DNA of 64,000 nucleotides from Aquila chrysaetos chrysaetos. Lineage: Eukaryota; Chordata; Aves; Accipitriformes; Accipitridae. A model generated the notes under the pieces. It searched no databases and was not told the DNA's origin. It saw only the letters and a list, made by a program, of their open reading frames with translations. The position numbers and the translations under genes are program-made. Within the stretch, counting starts at the first letter, position 1, and each line of letters begins with the position of its first letter. Below are positions 11,881 through 24,910 of this stretch, in pieces. Location: the NCBI RefSeq assembly GCF_900496995.4, contig NC_044006.1, positions 36,703,120 through 36,767,119 of the forward strand, read 5' to 3'.

Positions 11881-14800
11881 TCTGCTAATGACCAGCACAG
11901 CAGCTATGCAATTTATTGTCTGATACGTGCAAACATAATAAAGGGCAAATCTCATTTATAAAAGGTATTCATAAAACTTCTGTAACATTCAGCTCTGTAG
12001 CAATTGAACTTAGAGGTGCTCCTGAAGATCAGGCACAGCTTACCTTAAAATACCTGAGGACACAAGGTATTGATACAAATGTTTGGGGAGTCAGCCAGGA
12101 CTGTGGCTTATATGGTCTTGGGATGCTTGCAGTAGCTAGCACTGGCTCATGCTGCAACTGAGTCAGACTCTCCTATGTTACACTAGGACCCTCTCCAGCA
12201 TCCGAAGCAGGCAAGACCAGGGGAGCATTCAGGTAGCTCTCTCTTCCCATAGGCAAGAAGTCTTGTGCAGCTCCTCTCAGTACACCTTGGGTGGCTTTTT
12301 CTGCCTCTGTACTGCTTGACACAGAGAGGTACTAAGTACTTGTTTTCAGGGCTGTCAGTCTGGCACTTTTCACAAGGACTAATATCATGTTTGGTCTCTC
12401 TCTCCTTCATCCCCAAAACAAGTGACACAAAAATTTAACATTAAAAGTGACAAGGTGCCCAAAGACATCAATGCCTTTATGAAACTTTATACACTCCATA
12501 AGACATACGAGCAGTACTCATAGGCAAATGACAATATCTGTTGCCCTGTCCTATCTATAAGTGATTGCAATTTTATTTCTGAGTCTCAGTTTCCCCACTT
12601 TCTACATTCCCGATAAACAGCCATTGGCATCTGGGGTATTTTTATTCTGCGCTTGAGAACAAAAATGTAGTGATAAAAATAGAAAATCCACACTAGGAAA
12701 TAAACGCTGATGTTGTTTAGTATATTGAATAAAACCAGAACTCTTTGGAGCCCTATACAATATGGATAGCTGATGTACCAAGAGTACATTGTGAGCCTCC
12801 CTGAGCTCAGTCAGGGTTTTCCTGGTCTAGTTGGAAGGAGCAAAACTTCCTTTTCTCTTATTACTTATCTTTATTCCCATGAGTATTCAATTAAAATTGC
12901 TTGGATCAGAACTCTGGTTTGTTTGCAGTGCCATTGATGGAGAAGCTCTAACTTGCCATTAGGCCTGAAGCATGGTGGTAGGGAACCACCAAAAAGGCGG
13001 GCATTGTACACCTCCTGAGAGCCTGCGTGGTAGCAGGAGTGTTGCGAAGCAAAAGAAAGCCCAGTGGTTCAGGCCAGGGGATTAGAAAACTGTGTGGCTA
13101 ATGATGAAGGGCCGTATTTTACAGCCAAATGACATAGACAGTATGTGCTCCAGATGATGATGGACACAACAGGAAGACAAGAGGAGAGCTGTGGCTGAAA
13201 GGTGATACTCTAGTCATCAGCCTTGCTACCAGAGGTGCTGTGAGCTTGTTTCTCCACCATCAGTCTCATTTGCATTAGGGAACACAGCTCTTTGTACTTT
13301 TAAACAAAATACAAGTAGCAATATGGTATCACAAGGTCAGCTGCAATCATATATGTTATCAGTGGTTATCTGGAAACCACATGAAACAACAATCTCTTTC
13401 CTCACACCAGCGCTGCACTGCCTTCTTGTGCAGCAACAGCTTGCAGATGAGAGACTGAGAGTCGTTTTATTTTTCTTCCCCTCCGTGCAACTCTTTCACG
13501 ATGTGCAGAGCCTTTTGTCTTGAAAAGTAGCTGCAAAGTTGGTCCATTCCCATGAACACTTCTGAAGGCAACGGGAGTGGAGGTGCCCTGCACCTTCTGT
13601 AGGCTTTAAAGGAGATGCTGGACCAATGGTTACATAAGGGGCAGAGAAAGGAGTGGTGACAGCCTTCCCCAGTTATTTCACGACTTCTCCAAGACCCACA
13701 GCAAGGGTGACAGCAGGAGCACCTACCAGGCAAGATGTGGGCCAGGTCTACCTAGCGTTGGTCCAAGGTTGTCTCCAAATAGCAGAAATACACTCCTGCC
13801 TCAGTTTTCCTGCTTTAGCGTGGAGACAAATCAATTCATTGCAGCAGATGATTAAAAGAAGATGTAACGCAGGCCAGTCGCCCTCCTTCAGCAGGAGCCT
13901 CGCAGGTGTAGCAGCTCCAGCTTCTGCTGCCCTGCGGCTGTTGCTGGAGGTGAGGTGAGTGGCAGGGGCCGGTGCTGCCAGCGTGGGCAGCCCGTGGTTT
14001 CTGTAGGTGTGCAGTCTGTGCTGGGACCGCCGCAGCAAATTCTTTTCATGGGAGGGGCAGGAAACGGCATTTCTGTAGCGCAGTGGAAAGCAAATCATTC
14101 ACTGCCAGTCAGGGTTTCATCTTCTCGCAAATAAGAGCTTTGTTCATAAATGTGGCTTTGTAGTTCTGTGAGAACCGGTAAAGTTTCACTTTCAGGAAAA
14201 TATTAATGATTAACCATGAATAAGTAAAGTAGGATGAGACCTTTCTGGTGTCTGCTGAGAGATAGCAGTATTTTGCCATAGCTGACAAAAAACCCAAGCC
14301 CATGGCCTGTGGATGCTTACTCCAAACTTCCGCTTACCCACAAACAAGGCACGCACCACATAGTTCCTCTCCAAACTTACCCAGAAAATTGCCTCCCCCC
14401 TCAAGTACATAAACCTGGGGATTCTTACCCTGAACCTCCCCTGTCCCCCTGGCAGACCAAGGGGTAAGGACTCAGAGGTTTGCCCAGTTTCAGTGAAACC
14501 GTGCAGTAAACTTCATTAATCCTTTCAAGGTAAGAATTAGTATCTGTTCTTCCTTCTTCTTCCACCTCCATCAGCACCAGCTGCTACAATGCATATTGCC
14601 CTATAAAACACTTTCTGTTCAATTCTGGTGCCCTCAGGTGCCCTTCTCCTCCCCCCTCCTCCCAGATGAACACCTGTGAGAGACAGATGGTACAGATAAT
14701 CCAGAATATATTTCTTGAGTCCATGTAGAGAAGCTGCCAAGCTGCTGATTTTTTGGCACCATGCCTTGTGGCATCCATGGCTGGTGAGAGACGCAGATGC

Positions 14801-17800
14801 CGCCTGAAAATAGCTGAAGAGGAAATTCTCCCAGTGTCTCCGGAGGTCCGGGGAAGGGGGCTGCTGCCGCGGGGTTCGCAGGCAGACGTCCCACCGGCAC
14901 CCCTGCCGGGAATGCCTCGTGAGCAGAGCTTCCTCGCTTACATCTTAATCAGTCCTTCCTCCGGCTCCTCTTCAACAGGCTCCGTGGACACTGCCTTGCC
15001 TTCTCATAGCGGAGGGCGAGAGGCTGGTTTTGGTCAGACATGGCCTGGCAAAGGGAGGAAACGTGTCTGCAGGGAGCTGGAAGCAGTTGTTTCTGCCTGC
15101 AGACTTCACTTCCATGCACACTCAGAGGCTGCAGCAACAGATATCTCTGTTCATTTGTTTTCATAAAAGATAAGCACCGGCACATACTTATGTCTGCCAG
15201 AGGTATACTATGCACCCTCTTAACCGCTGAGCTTTGTCAGAGCGATTGCACGGGGAGGCTGTGTAGGCGTCCAGCCATGCAGGTGAGCGACAGCTCCCAG
15301 CACAAACACACACCGCGCTGCGTCCTCCAGCGGCCAGCACCAGCAGCCCTCTGAACTGCAGCGAAGGGGTCCTGGGGACAAACCACCACCATTAGCGGCT
15401 CAGCTCCTTCCCGACAAGAGAAGTGGTTTTCTAACATGTGATTGTGCCTGGGAAGTAGCCTGGTTCATACATGAAGAAATGAACTCTGGTGTAGGAGTCA
15501 TGCCCGGGCACAGCCACAGCATTCCCCCTGAAATTCAGATGTTCATCAGGGCCTATCACAACTGAAGCTGGATTATTCCACAGCAGTCGTCAGGAAAACG
15601 AGCTGAGACCAGCTTACCAGCACATAAGACCAACAATAACAAATACCAAAGAGTCAACACACTGTGCTCTTCCTATTGTGTGGGGCTTCAGAGCAGCGTA
15701 AATCCTTGCACCGCCTGGCCGGTTTTGAAAGGCACGTTCTTACTGCCCAGGGTCTGCCAAACACTTTCCGGACATGAAGGACAGCATAGTCCTTGCCTGA
15801 AGGGGCTGATGGCCAGTGGCAGACTAGCAGTGAGGAAAAGGAACAAATAAGACAGAAGAAAAAGGCATGTGAGAGTTGGAAAGTGTGTGGTTTGCCCCAG
15901 TATATTCTGAGAAGCTGGAAGAAATGCGGGAAACATTAATTTTCTTGCCACTATTTATTCTTTATTAGTTCTATAACCTTCAGGTCTGTAATTCTGGGTC
16001 TAACATCCTTTGTTTCCAGTATTCAGTCCTTTTATGCACATTTTACAGAAAAATGCCTCTTGCTCCTTGCCCCCTCTTCCTCCTCCCCCAAAACCAGGAC
16101 ACTACACCCAGCTCCCTAAAAACATGGGGATACCTAACCCCACTCAGAATCAAATAGGCTTAACCAGATTTAGGTGCCTAAATACCTTGGAGGATCTAGG
16201 CTTTAATCAGCTCATTTAATGAGCTCCTATAGTCAAAATGCACAAACAAGGTCTTAAAGCCAGTGGCTTTGAGATGCAGTGGAGGACAGGCCCTCCAAAT
16301 GCAGGTACTGAGGCAAAGGGTCAGGGAAAGTCCCAGAAAGCAGTAATGAGATGGAGACAGGTATCACACATCCCCAGCAGCAACGCTGTGTCTGCATCAG
16401 GTGGTGTAGTAGTGATCAAAAAAGAGCCATGCAGTGTCTGCAGCAGACTTGCTTTCTGCATTCCCTGTAAGACGGTCCCTCCTGCTCCTGTTTTCTGAAG
16501 GAACCTGATTTCTTGCTGAAAGCCCGGTGATCCAAAAGCAAGAAGGCACCACAGAGAATTTCAGTTATGCCAACACAGTTTTGGGGAGAATACTTCTTCC
16601 CGTTAAAGGGCACAAGTAACAAACCAACTAACTTCAGTCACAAGCAACTTAGCATAGAGACATGAAGTAACTCATGGCTGTGGTTGCTCTTGCTGCCTTA
16701 CCACAGAATGAAAAAGAAGCTCCATCTAAAAAATAATAATGCTATTCTCATTACCACAAAGCTTGTGTGCCAGTCCCACTCTACTACAGAATATAACTCT
16801 GCTAGGTAACATGTGAACAGAAAACAAAAGGAAAAAGAGGAAGAAAAGGGTGCCTTTTGGCTGAAGAAGTTTAAAAGAAGGATAGATGGTGTCACAAGCA
16901 GCAAGGAGCAGTATTGGTGCTGCAGCAGCTCAACCACAAACGAGTTTGGACTGAGTTTTTTGGGAAAGTGTCATAAGAAGAGCCCTTTCAGGGAGCAATT
17001 TTAGGAGAAAAATAGTAAGATTGCTTCTCCAGTAGTTTATGGGCAGCCTGCAGGTAAGAAGATGTAGATGATGAGGGCTAAACAGTGCTATGCTATGAAC
17101 TGTGGCAGTGCCAGCCCTGGGGCTCAGTGAGGGCTCTCCTGTCCTGAGCAGATGGCAGCTTAACACAAGGACACAGCCACGCATGGCAGCACCCAGCCTC
17201 TCCAGGAAGTCACTTATCTGCTACCTTGCTCGGGAGGTCTCACACAACTGTACACACATGATTTGTGCTTGGGTTGCTGTGTTGAAATGCAAATAGGTGT
17301 TATAAAAATATGAGATAGTCCTCTATGCCTTTCACAGAGGATGTGGGCTTTGATCATATAAGAAATGGAAATTTTATATTATTCAGAATATTTCACTGCC
17401 TCCAGACTGGCTGATGGATCTCAGGAGCCTTTTTTAACAGTGGCGTAGGGCTGGAAAACTGTGGATCCATACCTTAAAATAGTCTGGGACCATGATGACA
17501 ATTTTCACTGTGAGGTTAGCTAGGAAAAGCCATTGTTTGGTATTATTACATAGAAGGTACCACTGATACTAAGTAAGTTATGTATGTGAGCCTGGACAAT
17601 GAAAAGGCGGATTAACAATGTCTAACATAGGAGCTGATTTCCACAATAATCAAGACAATAGACACAGAGGACCTAGATGATAGTAATAGCCATGGTGAGC
17701 CAAACTCATGGGTTAACTTTCCAAAGCAATGTCCAACAAGGTGGAGATACGAATGGAGGCAAAGAGTTAGGTCCACAGCTGGCAGAGAGGTCTGGCGCTT

Positions 17801-18814
17801 CTCCATGCTCCGCAAACAGGTCTGGACTGTAGAAAATCTTCGGGTAAGGACTGCAGCATTACATGACGCAAGAGAGAGTCCTTCTTCTAACCACAATATG
17901 ACCCTTCAGCATTGCCTGCTGCACCTGAACACGCTTCACTTTAACTCACTATGGGGCACAGTTCGCCTGTTTTGGTGTTTATTTTGTAGCAATGGGCCTT
18001 GATATTATAGCAGTGTTTGCAGTATAGATTAGAAAGGGGCAGAGGGAGTTGGGGTAACGACTGCTCTACTAATGGTAGTTCTTGGAGGAGCTGCCATTTC
18101 TGTCTTATTCAAGTAGCGGTCCCCAGGCCTATGTCTGTACTGGGTTTCAGCTGCAGGTCTCCTTCGAGGCAGCTGTTTCAGAAATCCTTGCAGATTTCTT
18201 AGATTGCTCTCCATTCAAGTCAGCGCACCGGTCCTCACTCCAGCTCTTCTCTTGCTCTCAATGGTGCAAAGATGGTCAGACCAACAGAGACGGAAAAGAG
18301 GAAATGGCAGTGAGCACCTTTTCCTGCACTCTTGTGAAAGCACCACTATACCCGACGGTACTCCAGGCTACCACTCTCTGTCAAGGACCTGCTCATTTCC
18401 ACCATTCTAGCTCCATACTCAACCTTCCTGATGCAACAGCTTTGACAAGAACCACCTATTCCTTAGGAAGCAGCCAAATCCTGCTGGACAGCCCGATCCC
18501 CTGCTTGCCAGGGCGGCAGGATTTCTCAAGTTATGAAGGTACCTGAAGACCACTTAGGTGCTTCTACAAATTCTGCAAAGTATCGGTGTAGGAGCAATGC
18601 TGAACTCTTGATGAAATCAAGGAGAGCTGAGGACTTAACCTGAAGAGATATTTTTAGAGTGGAGATATCTTAAAAATATGTCTTGTCTGCCTTTTCAGGA
18701 AACTAACCACCTTTCAATATCTGCCTCCATGGTTTCTTTATCGTTCTATCACAGTGCTCAGGGTCTTAGGTAAATGTCACAACATTTCCAGTGAAAAGAG
18801 GCATTAGTGCAAAT
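11881..18814. other. Gene-free spacer
   Basis: One repeat fragment (16141-16206) is listed separately. A short CTCAGTTTCCCC stretch at 12580-12600 may be the last trace of a MIR SINE. Positions 13.9-15.4 kb are somewhat GC-richer, with a CpG-richer patch near 14835-14910 and open frames up to 137 codons on both strands, none recognisable. Nothing else seen. Confidence 0.5.
16141..16206. mobile_element. Ancient amniote repeat fragment (TTAGGTGCC type)
   Basis: GATTTAGGTGCCTAAATACCTTGGAGGATCTAGGC follows a pattern seen in many copies in reptile genomes ('gatttaggtgcctaaatacctttgaggatctgggc'). Related shorter pieces may lie at 554-615, 18553-18580 and 20335-20375. Family not named. Confidence 0.5.
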
Positions 18815-18945
18815 CATAATCAGGCCTGAGGATTCAAATCCTCCCTCCAGGTACGTCAGTGTGACCCTGGCTCCAAGGGGGCACCTCTCCAAGCATAAAA
18901 TGGGGAGTTCTCTGACCTGTCAGGGTCAAGATGGATTAGAAATTC
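18815..18945 (+). mobile_element. MIR/CORE-SINE-like fragment
   Basis: GATTCAAATCCTCCCTCC resembles the tRNA-derived B box and its flank. It is followed by GTGACCCTGGCTCC, CACCTCTCC and ATAAAATGGGGAG, in MIR order. Diverged, with a small insertion between the core and the AAATGGGGA segment. Confidence 0.5.
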
Positions 18946-19072
18946 AACTCAAGCCCTGCACAGCTGCACTGTAACCGACAGAGGAATCCCTGCATACGTG
19001 TTCAGCTTTTAGGTTAGCTTTCACTGTTATTAATTTCCTTTTATAATCTCCATTTCATGTTTACCAACACAG

Positions 19073-19160
19073 CACCAGATTCTCAGCCGATGTAAATCAG
19101 CAGTGATCCATTGCTGTTAAGTGAGCAGCATTATTTTACAGTGGTTGAAGGGAAGGCCCC
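19073..19160. mobile_element. Short palindromic amniote repeat (MITE-like)
   Basis: CCAGATTCTCAGCCGATGTAAATCAGCAGTGATCCATTG is the left arm of a palindromic repeat whose usual form is 'cagattctcagctgatgtaaatcagcatagctccattga'. The right arm (to GGCCCC at 19160) is more decayed. Confidence 0.6.
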
Positions 19161-19289
19161 TAGCCATTTATTGTGCTTTGCTCCTCTCTCTTGACAGGAA
19201 TAATCTCTTTTAGAATTTGAGACTAAATAAAAAAATCACCCCTTGGATAGCTGAATCCTGTAATTCCCCCCTGGCCTCCACTGTCTTTG

Positions 19290-19530
19290 CTGCCAATGGA
19301 AATGAAGAGCACTGAGCCCCTGGCAGGATCAGGCCCTCAGGCGGCTCCGTGGCTGTGCCAGCCCTCTAATTCTGGGGTAATGATAATAATCAGGCTTGCA
19401 CCGAGTGTTGACACATATTTATTAATTGCAAGGTGCGGCTGGCTCTGCACTTTGCTAAGACAAACACTTGCAGAACAATGTGCACAGAGGAGGCTGGAAA
19501 CCACCCAGCCATGTGTCAGCAGCAGCTGAA
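19290..19530. promoter_or_regulatory. Candidate conserved non-coding element
   Basis: Contains TAATGATAATAATCA and TATTTATTAATTGCA, rich in homeodomain-type cores, between GC-balanced stretches. It starts just past a palindromic repeat fragment and carries no repeat match itself. Weak, motif-based call. Confidence 0.25.
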
Positions 19531-22500
19531 AAGGGAGGAAATTGCTAACTGTCCCGCGCAAGGAGGCAGGGCTCTGAAAATCCAGCTGGAGAAGGAAGGA
19601 TCTCCTTTTATTGGGTTCAGCTTTCCTTTTGGGAAAACCTTTCCTGTTTCATCAGAAAGTCCCCGACCTTGCCGCGGCCCCAGCAGCTCGTGACAGAAGA
19701 CCAAGATGACACAATCGGAGCCAGGCTTTGCGCCAGGGCTGGCAGTGATTTAGTGGCGTTCCTAGAGAGCAGGGGGAGGCAGGCCCTGGCCCACGAGCTG
19801 AAGGTTATTTGTGCAGAGAGTCATATATTTAAGGCAGCAATCATGCCAGTCCCAGAGTGGTAGAAAGGGAAGGAGAGCCTGCCTGCCTGCGAGTTACCTG
19901 GTCTTGCAGACGTGAACTGCTGGACGCTCCAGGGAGAAACCAGCAATGAGACTGGGACAGAGAAGAGCTTCCATTCTTACTTCTGATACTAAAAAAATGA
20001 ATAACAAGTGACTACACTATTTATTTACTGCTCTGTAAATGGTGCCCAGTGACTCACTCCTTTTAGTGCTTTCCTTTATCAGTGATGAAATTACTCTCTC
20101 TTGTGAGCAGCTTCTTTCCTTCCTTTTCCTTCAGCCTGAGGATTTACATATGGCGATACCAGATAAGTGAAGACAGTGCAAGACAGCTCACTGAGTTCAT
20201 ACTTCAGCTTCGGTTGAGTTATGCCTGGCAAAACTGCATCTAGCTTGAATGTGTCTGTAGGCTCTTCTTCACTGTGCCTCTGCTTGCTTTCCCACACAGC
20301 TGTGAGCACTTTGAAGCTGTGCTAACTCATGTCACTTAGAGCGATTTTCAAAGCCCACTTAACTTATCGGCCCTGTCATAGCTGTGACCAGCCTGGCACT
20401 AATCGGGATGTTCAAGAAATATCAGCCAGTTACACACAGTCCTCTGAACCAGTGAAGAGGAGAAACTTCCTTTCTCATTTTAAGTAGTTTCTATATGTCT
20501 AGAGATCTCTTACAGAAACAGAAACTATACCTGATAAAGTGCCAGCATTAATCCATTTGATGTATTTAAGTGTGGCTGTTTAACAGCAACATATCAAGTT
20601 AATGTAATACTGATGGAATAAGAAATGGCATCAGAGGGTTTCAAAAGATTTCTTATCACAAGGAAAAAAAAAGGATTTTGACTTCCCATTTCATTTCTCT
20701 GTGAATGAGAACACCTTTGCTATTTACATTATTTACTGTTTACCGTAGTAGAGTCACTACTAAAAATCAAAGTGATTTGCAGAGCCCTGCCAGTTCTTTT
20801 TATATCTCCTTTGCTGACTCAATAAACATCTGACACTCCAGTATTGTAACTAAGTACTGTACTGATTTTGCCCTCATTGAAAACATCTTTCTAAGAGAAA
20901 GGAATTGTTGTGCTTGTGCTAAAAATGTGATTTGTCTGGCGAAGCATTTGTAAAAGCTTTTTTCCCCCAATGTTACTGAGGCAATTGGAAGCAGTTAGGC
21001 ATGTACAGTTACTTGAGAAGCTATGTGAAATCTTCTGATATGCAAATATACTGCTTTATATATGGCAAAGAAGAGCTTTGGGCACGCTTACATGAAACAG
21101 AGTTGCGTTAACAATTCCCTTATATGCTATTTTGTAATAAAACTTCGTCCTGAAAAATGATGTGAAGTAAGTATTCCAAAAAGCCTGTGCTGGTAGGGGA
21201 CTGGTTCTGAATTCAGACCAGTTCTGCCCCAGGCTAGTTCTGTTTCTCCCAATACAGTCACCTTTAAATAGAATAAAGCAGGGTTAAAGCCAAGAAGCCT
21301 GAGCACGGTGCAGCAAAGGAAGACATTCTTGTAGCAGCTGACAAGGACAGGGCACTTCAATTCTTGACCATCACCTGGCAGAATCAAATGGGATGGATAT
21401 CTCTATGGGAAAAGATGGCCTTCCAGTCTGAAGAGGACATGTTGCATCTGGTCCGTATTTGCTCTTGGATCCAAATTCAGGCAGGGAAGAGACAATGGGA
21501 AACCAGAAAGAACAGCCTAACACAACTCCACTATGGTGTTCTTGGATGCCAGCCACAGTCAAGTCTTCCAGGTAAGCACAGAACACAAAGGAATTTATGA
21601 GCACATAAATCATAGGAGCTGAAGATGGGAAAGGCCACTGGAGGACTAGTCAATGCAGGCCTGTTTTCTACAGGGAATTTCCCAGTTGACAGTTTTAAGA
21701 ATTTCAAACAATAGGGCTTTAACTTTCCTCTGGAAGCAATTCAAGGTGGTTAGGCACCTATCTATCTGAACCTTTCAGCATCTCGGTGCGTTTCACGGGC
21801 CTGGCCTATGCAGGTTCCTAGCAGCTCTTGCTGCAGGTCATTACATTCAGATTTCTTTTTGCTGTTTATTTCAGCTTATTCTATAATGAAGCATATCCAG
21901 AAGTGGAGGTAGTCACTTCAGGCTTGCCTACACTGTGGGTTTCCCCAGACTTCCTCCCAGGGAAGCCGAGTCAACAGAAAGAGTAGTGGTGAAAAGCTCC
22001 CTGGGTGGACAATCTGGATTTGGGTTACAGTGAACTGGGAAAAATGCATTAAAATCATGGAACAAGGAAGCCTGCATGCAGCATTGTTGTGGGATAGCTG
22101 CAGTACATTGCATTTACACTCTACCATACAGCAGAATGTCTTCTGAGCAGTCAGGTCCCTAAGATTTGAGCCACTTCCACAGATTGCTCCTAGAAACTAG
22201 GTTGAGTTTTAACAACACAGATCACATCTTCAAATGGCTTTGCTGGTTTGCACTAGGGCAGGATGTGCATCAGCAGCTACTCCACAACAGATTCCCAAAG
22301 AAGATGTAAGAAAGAAAGGGCACACAGAAAGATCGAGGAAACCACCTCTGCCCCTAACATCTGAGAGTAAGGCTGCTAGAGCAAGAACAGAGACCTGCTT
22401 GTGCTTAAATTCCACTTTATGTTCTCTGTAGAGATGAACAGAGTCTGTTGGCATTTTTCAATGATTGCGAGGAACTGTAGTGGTTAATTATATCCTCTGT

Positions 22501-24659
22501 TTCTTCCCTCTCTATCTCTGTGCACATTCACATGAGTCCTAAAACGAGTTTACTGTTCTAATGCCTAGGCTCTGGGCCAGGAGCAGTGCCTGGATAGAAT
22601 ACTGTGAAACATCTCCTCACGTGCCGTGATAAAATGCTCGGGGACAAACTATATAGAGCTATAAGTACGTCTGCAAAGTCATGAAACGTTATGTCATCAG
22701 TGCTACGAGCGCTGCAAAGTTGTAATCTCAGAGCAGGCTATCAGCCAAAGTAGGAGAGTAACAAATCTAAATGGCACCCAGCATTCGAGGACTGTGTCAC
22801 CATTAGATGGTGGTACTTTTCAACGCGGCGTGCCAAGGGCAGTAAGGAGGTGGTTGGTCAAAATGTGCAGGTTAGTGCAGCGGGAGAAGTGGGGAAATGA
22901 CATAATGGGCACAAAGGAAGGAAAGGGTGAAAAGCAGGTGAGAGCAGTGGTGGCAGGGCGGTGGGAGGCCAACAGAAGGCTCCCAAGGCAGTGATGTGCT
23001 TAACCATTTCCTCTTGCCCTGGGTTGATCGCTCGCTTTTGGCGTGTGAAAGGGGAAGATGGTGGTGTGCCACTGTGGTGTGCCAGGTGAGAGCCAGGAAG
23101 GGGGGAGGAGAGGGGGCTGGGTGTGGTTGATAGTTTAGCCACAGCTGGAGGAAGATGGGGTTTGTTAGCCTATGGCTGGTTTGAATTGATCACCACCCTT
23201 CACCATCCCTTTCGCATCGGTTTCACCACCATTTAAATTAAAATGCTAATAAAATGTAAAGAAGGACAGATACTTTCTACTGAGGTCCCTTGCCCTGGAC
23301 TGGCAGTCTGCATGTCCATGCTCATGCGCAGCCTGCCCTCTCCATGTGTCTTTCCCTCCTGTGTTACAGAGGGATCCTTGCTTACAAGCAGAGATGCCCT
23401 TGGGGCCCAGCCACTGTGGCAGCTCCCTGGGACCCTGGACAGGTAGAGGAGAAGAGCAATATGCTTAGCTAAGATAGAAAGCAGTAAACACATTCAATGC
23501 TGAAATGGAAAAAGAAAGGGGCTTACCTCCTAGCTTTCCCCAGCATACTAGAATTCTATGGTTAGGTCTTCCTTACCAGACACCCCGCCAGTCCCAAAGT
23601 ATTCAGCAGTCTTGACTAACCTGAGGCAATCACAATGTAACATAGTTTAGTAGGAATGACCCATGACAAAACCCCCTCTCACCCATCAGAATTTGGCAGG
23701 TAGCACAAGCCCTGCCAGAGTCCAACTTCTTTCCTTACGAAGCACTTCAGCTCCAAGCTCTTGATTGAGAGCTACAAGGTGCCCTGACATGTTCCCAGTC
23801 CAACAATTTGTTAGCTGTGGCTTTTTGCAGTGATAGCTGTATTGCAGTATTTCTTCAGGGCTTCCTGGCTCTCCCCAGGAGACAAGGAGATGCAGGATCA
23901 GCGGTGGGGTGGTACATCAGGCAGTGCAGTCATGTCCACAGCAGAGCTTTGCTGCTGATTCCAGCAGTTTGCAGTCAGGAGCGAGCTGCAGTTGTGTGCA
24001 AGCCTGCACTGAAACACAGACTTGGCCATCTGGCCAACGTGATTGCAAATGGGTGGAGGGACGTGCAGGTACTGATCAGTTCTGGCATGACACGAAACGG
24101 AGTGGGAGGGCGACTGGAGGCCAGTCAAACCAGCAGAGAAGCGATAATCTTCGCTCACCGTGTGCTATTAGTGAGCAGAGCACAGATTGTCTCCAACGTT
24201 AATACCCGCTGGAAATTGCGCTGTGTGGGTGCAGGGCGTTTCAGTGAGAATATAGCTGGGCTTGCTGGGAGTCTTGTGCCAACAGGCTCTGGGAGTAATA
24301 GCAGGCGTGGGAGTTGGGAGGCATGGGTTTAATTTCTGTGGGGTTCCTGGGGCAAGGTCCTTCCTCTTGGCTTTTTGCCCTCCTCCCTGCCACTGGGAAG
24401 TGGTGAGTCCTTTGGAGCCAGGGCTGTCCCTTCAAATGGATGCAGGCACAGTGGGTTGAAGGTCTGGTTTGGGTACCTTTATCCACACACAAGCAAAGTT
24501 CAAATAATCATAGTGAGGTCCTCCCTTGCTTAATTGGCTACCCTTGCTGAACCTTCTGCCTGTGTATCTGTGTCACAGTGGCAGAGAAAAGTGTGGCAGG
24601 AAAGGGTTAATTTGGGGGGGGGCGGGGGAGGTTTGCAGGCAGATCGGAGGAACAGGAGA
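19531..24659. other. Gene-free spacer
   Basis: Apart from the CR1 3' end at 21607-21800 and a possible repeat piece at 20335-20375 (GATTTTCAAAGCCCACTTAACTT), no feature is recognised. Purine-rich stretch at 22890-23110. Confidence 0.5.
21607..21800 (-). mobile_element. CR1 LINE 3'-end fragment
   Basis: Read on the plus strand this follows the antisense 3' end of old CR1 copies: an AATCATAGGAGCTGAAG opening, a GGGAAAGGCC segment, then CAATGCAGG, TTTTCTACAG, TTTAACTTTCC and TGGAAGCAATTC, each near the expected distance. The element therefore lies on the minus strand and keeps only its 3' terminal part. It is strongly diverged, so the family call is probable rather than certain. Confidence 0.55.
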
Positions 24660-24910
24660 GTGTTTCTATATTAACATGCAGCTGGTTAATGCAGCTGAAT
24701 AGCCCTGGCTCAGCTGTTACCTTTCTCAAAGCCAATGGCAAATGATGAAAAACCGTGGTAATATCTATTAAAAGTTTGTGGAAGGGGCCTGCTCAGTGGG
24801 AGCTTTTCCATCTCACATACAAGTGATGATTTAGAACAGAGAAAGATCCCCTCGAGGGGATTTTGTGAACCATGCAATGCTAATTAACTCCATTGTTGTA
24901 TTTTGTTTTG
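24660..24910. promoter_or_regulatory. Candidate enhancer with three E-boxes
   Basis: Three CAGCTG E-boxes lie within 38 bases (24679-24684, 24692-24697, 24711-24716), with TTAAT between the first two. A SOX-like CATTGTT lies near 24890. CAGCTG is bound by bHLH factors. No function shown. Confidence 0.35.

Noticed and set aside
18082..18546. 154-codon open frame, plus strand
   Set aside because: Serine- and leucine-rich with no domain; no splice or promoter support.
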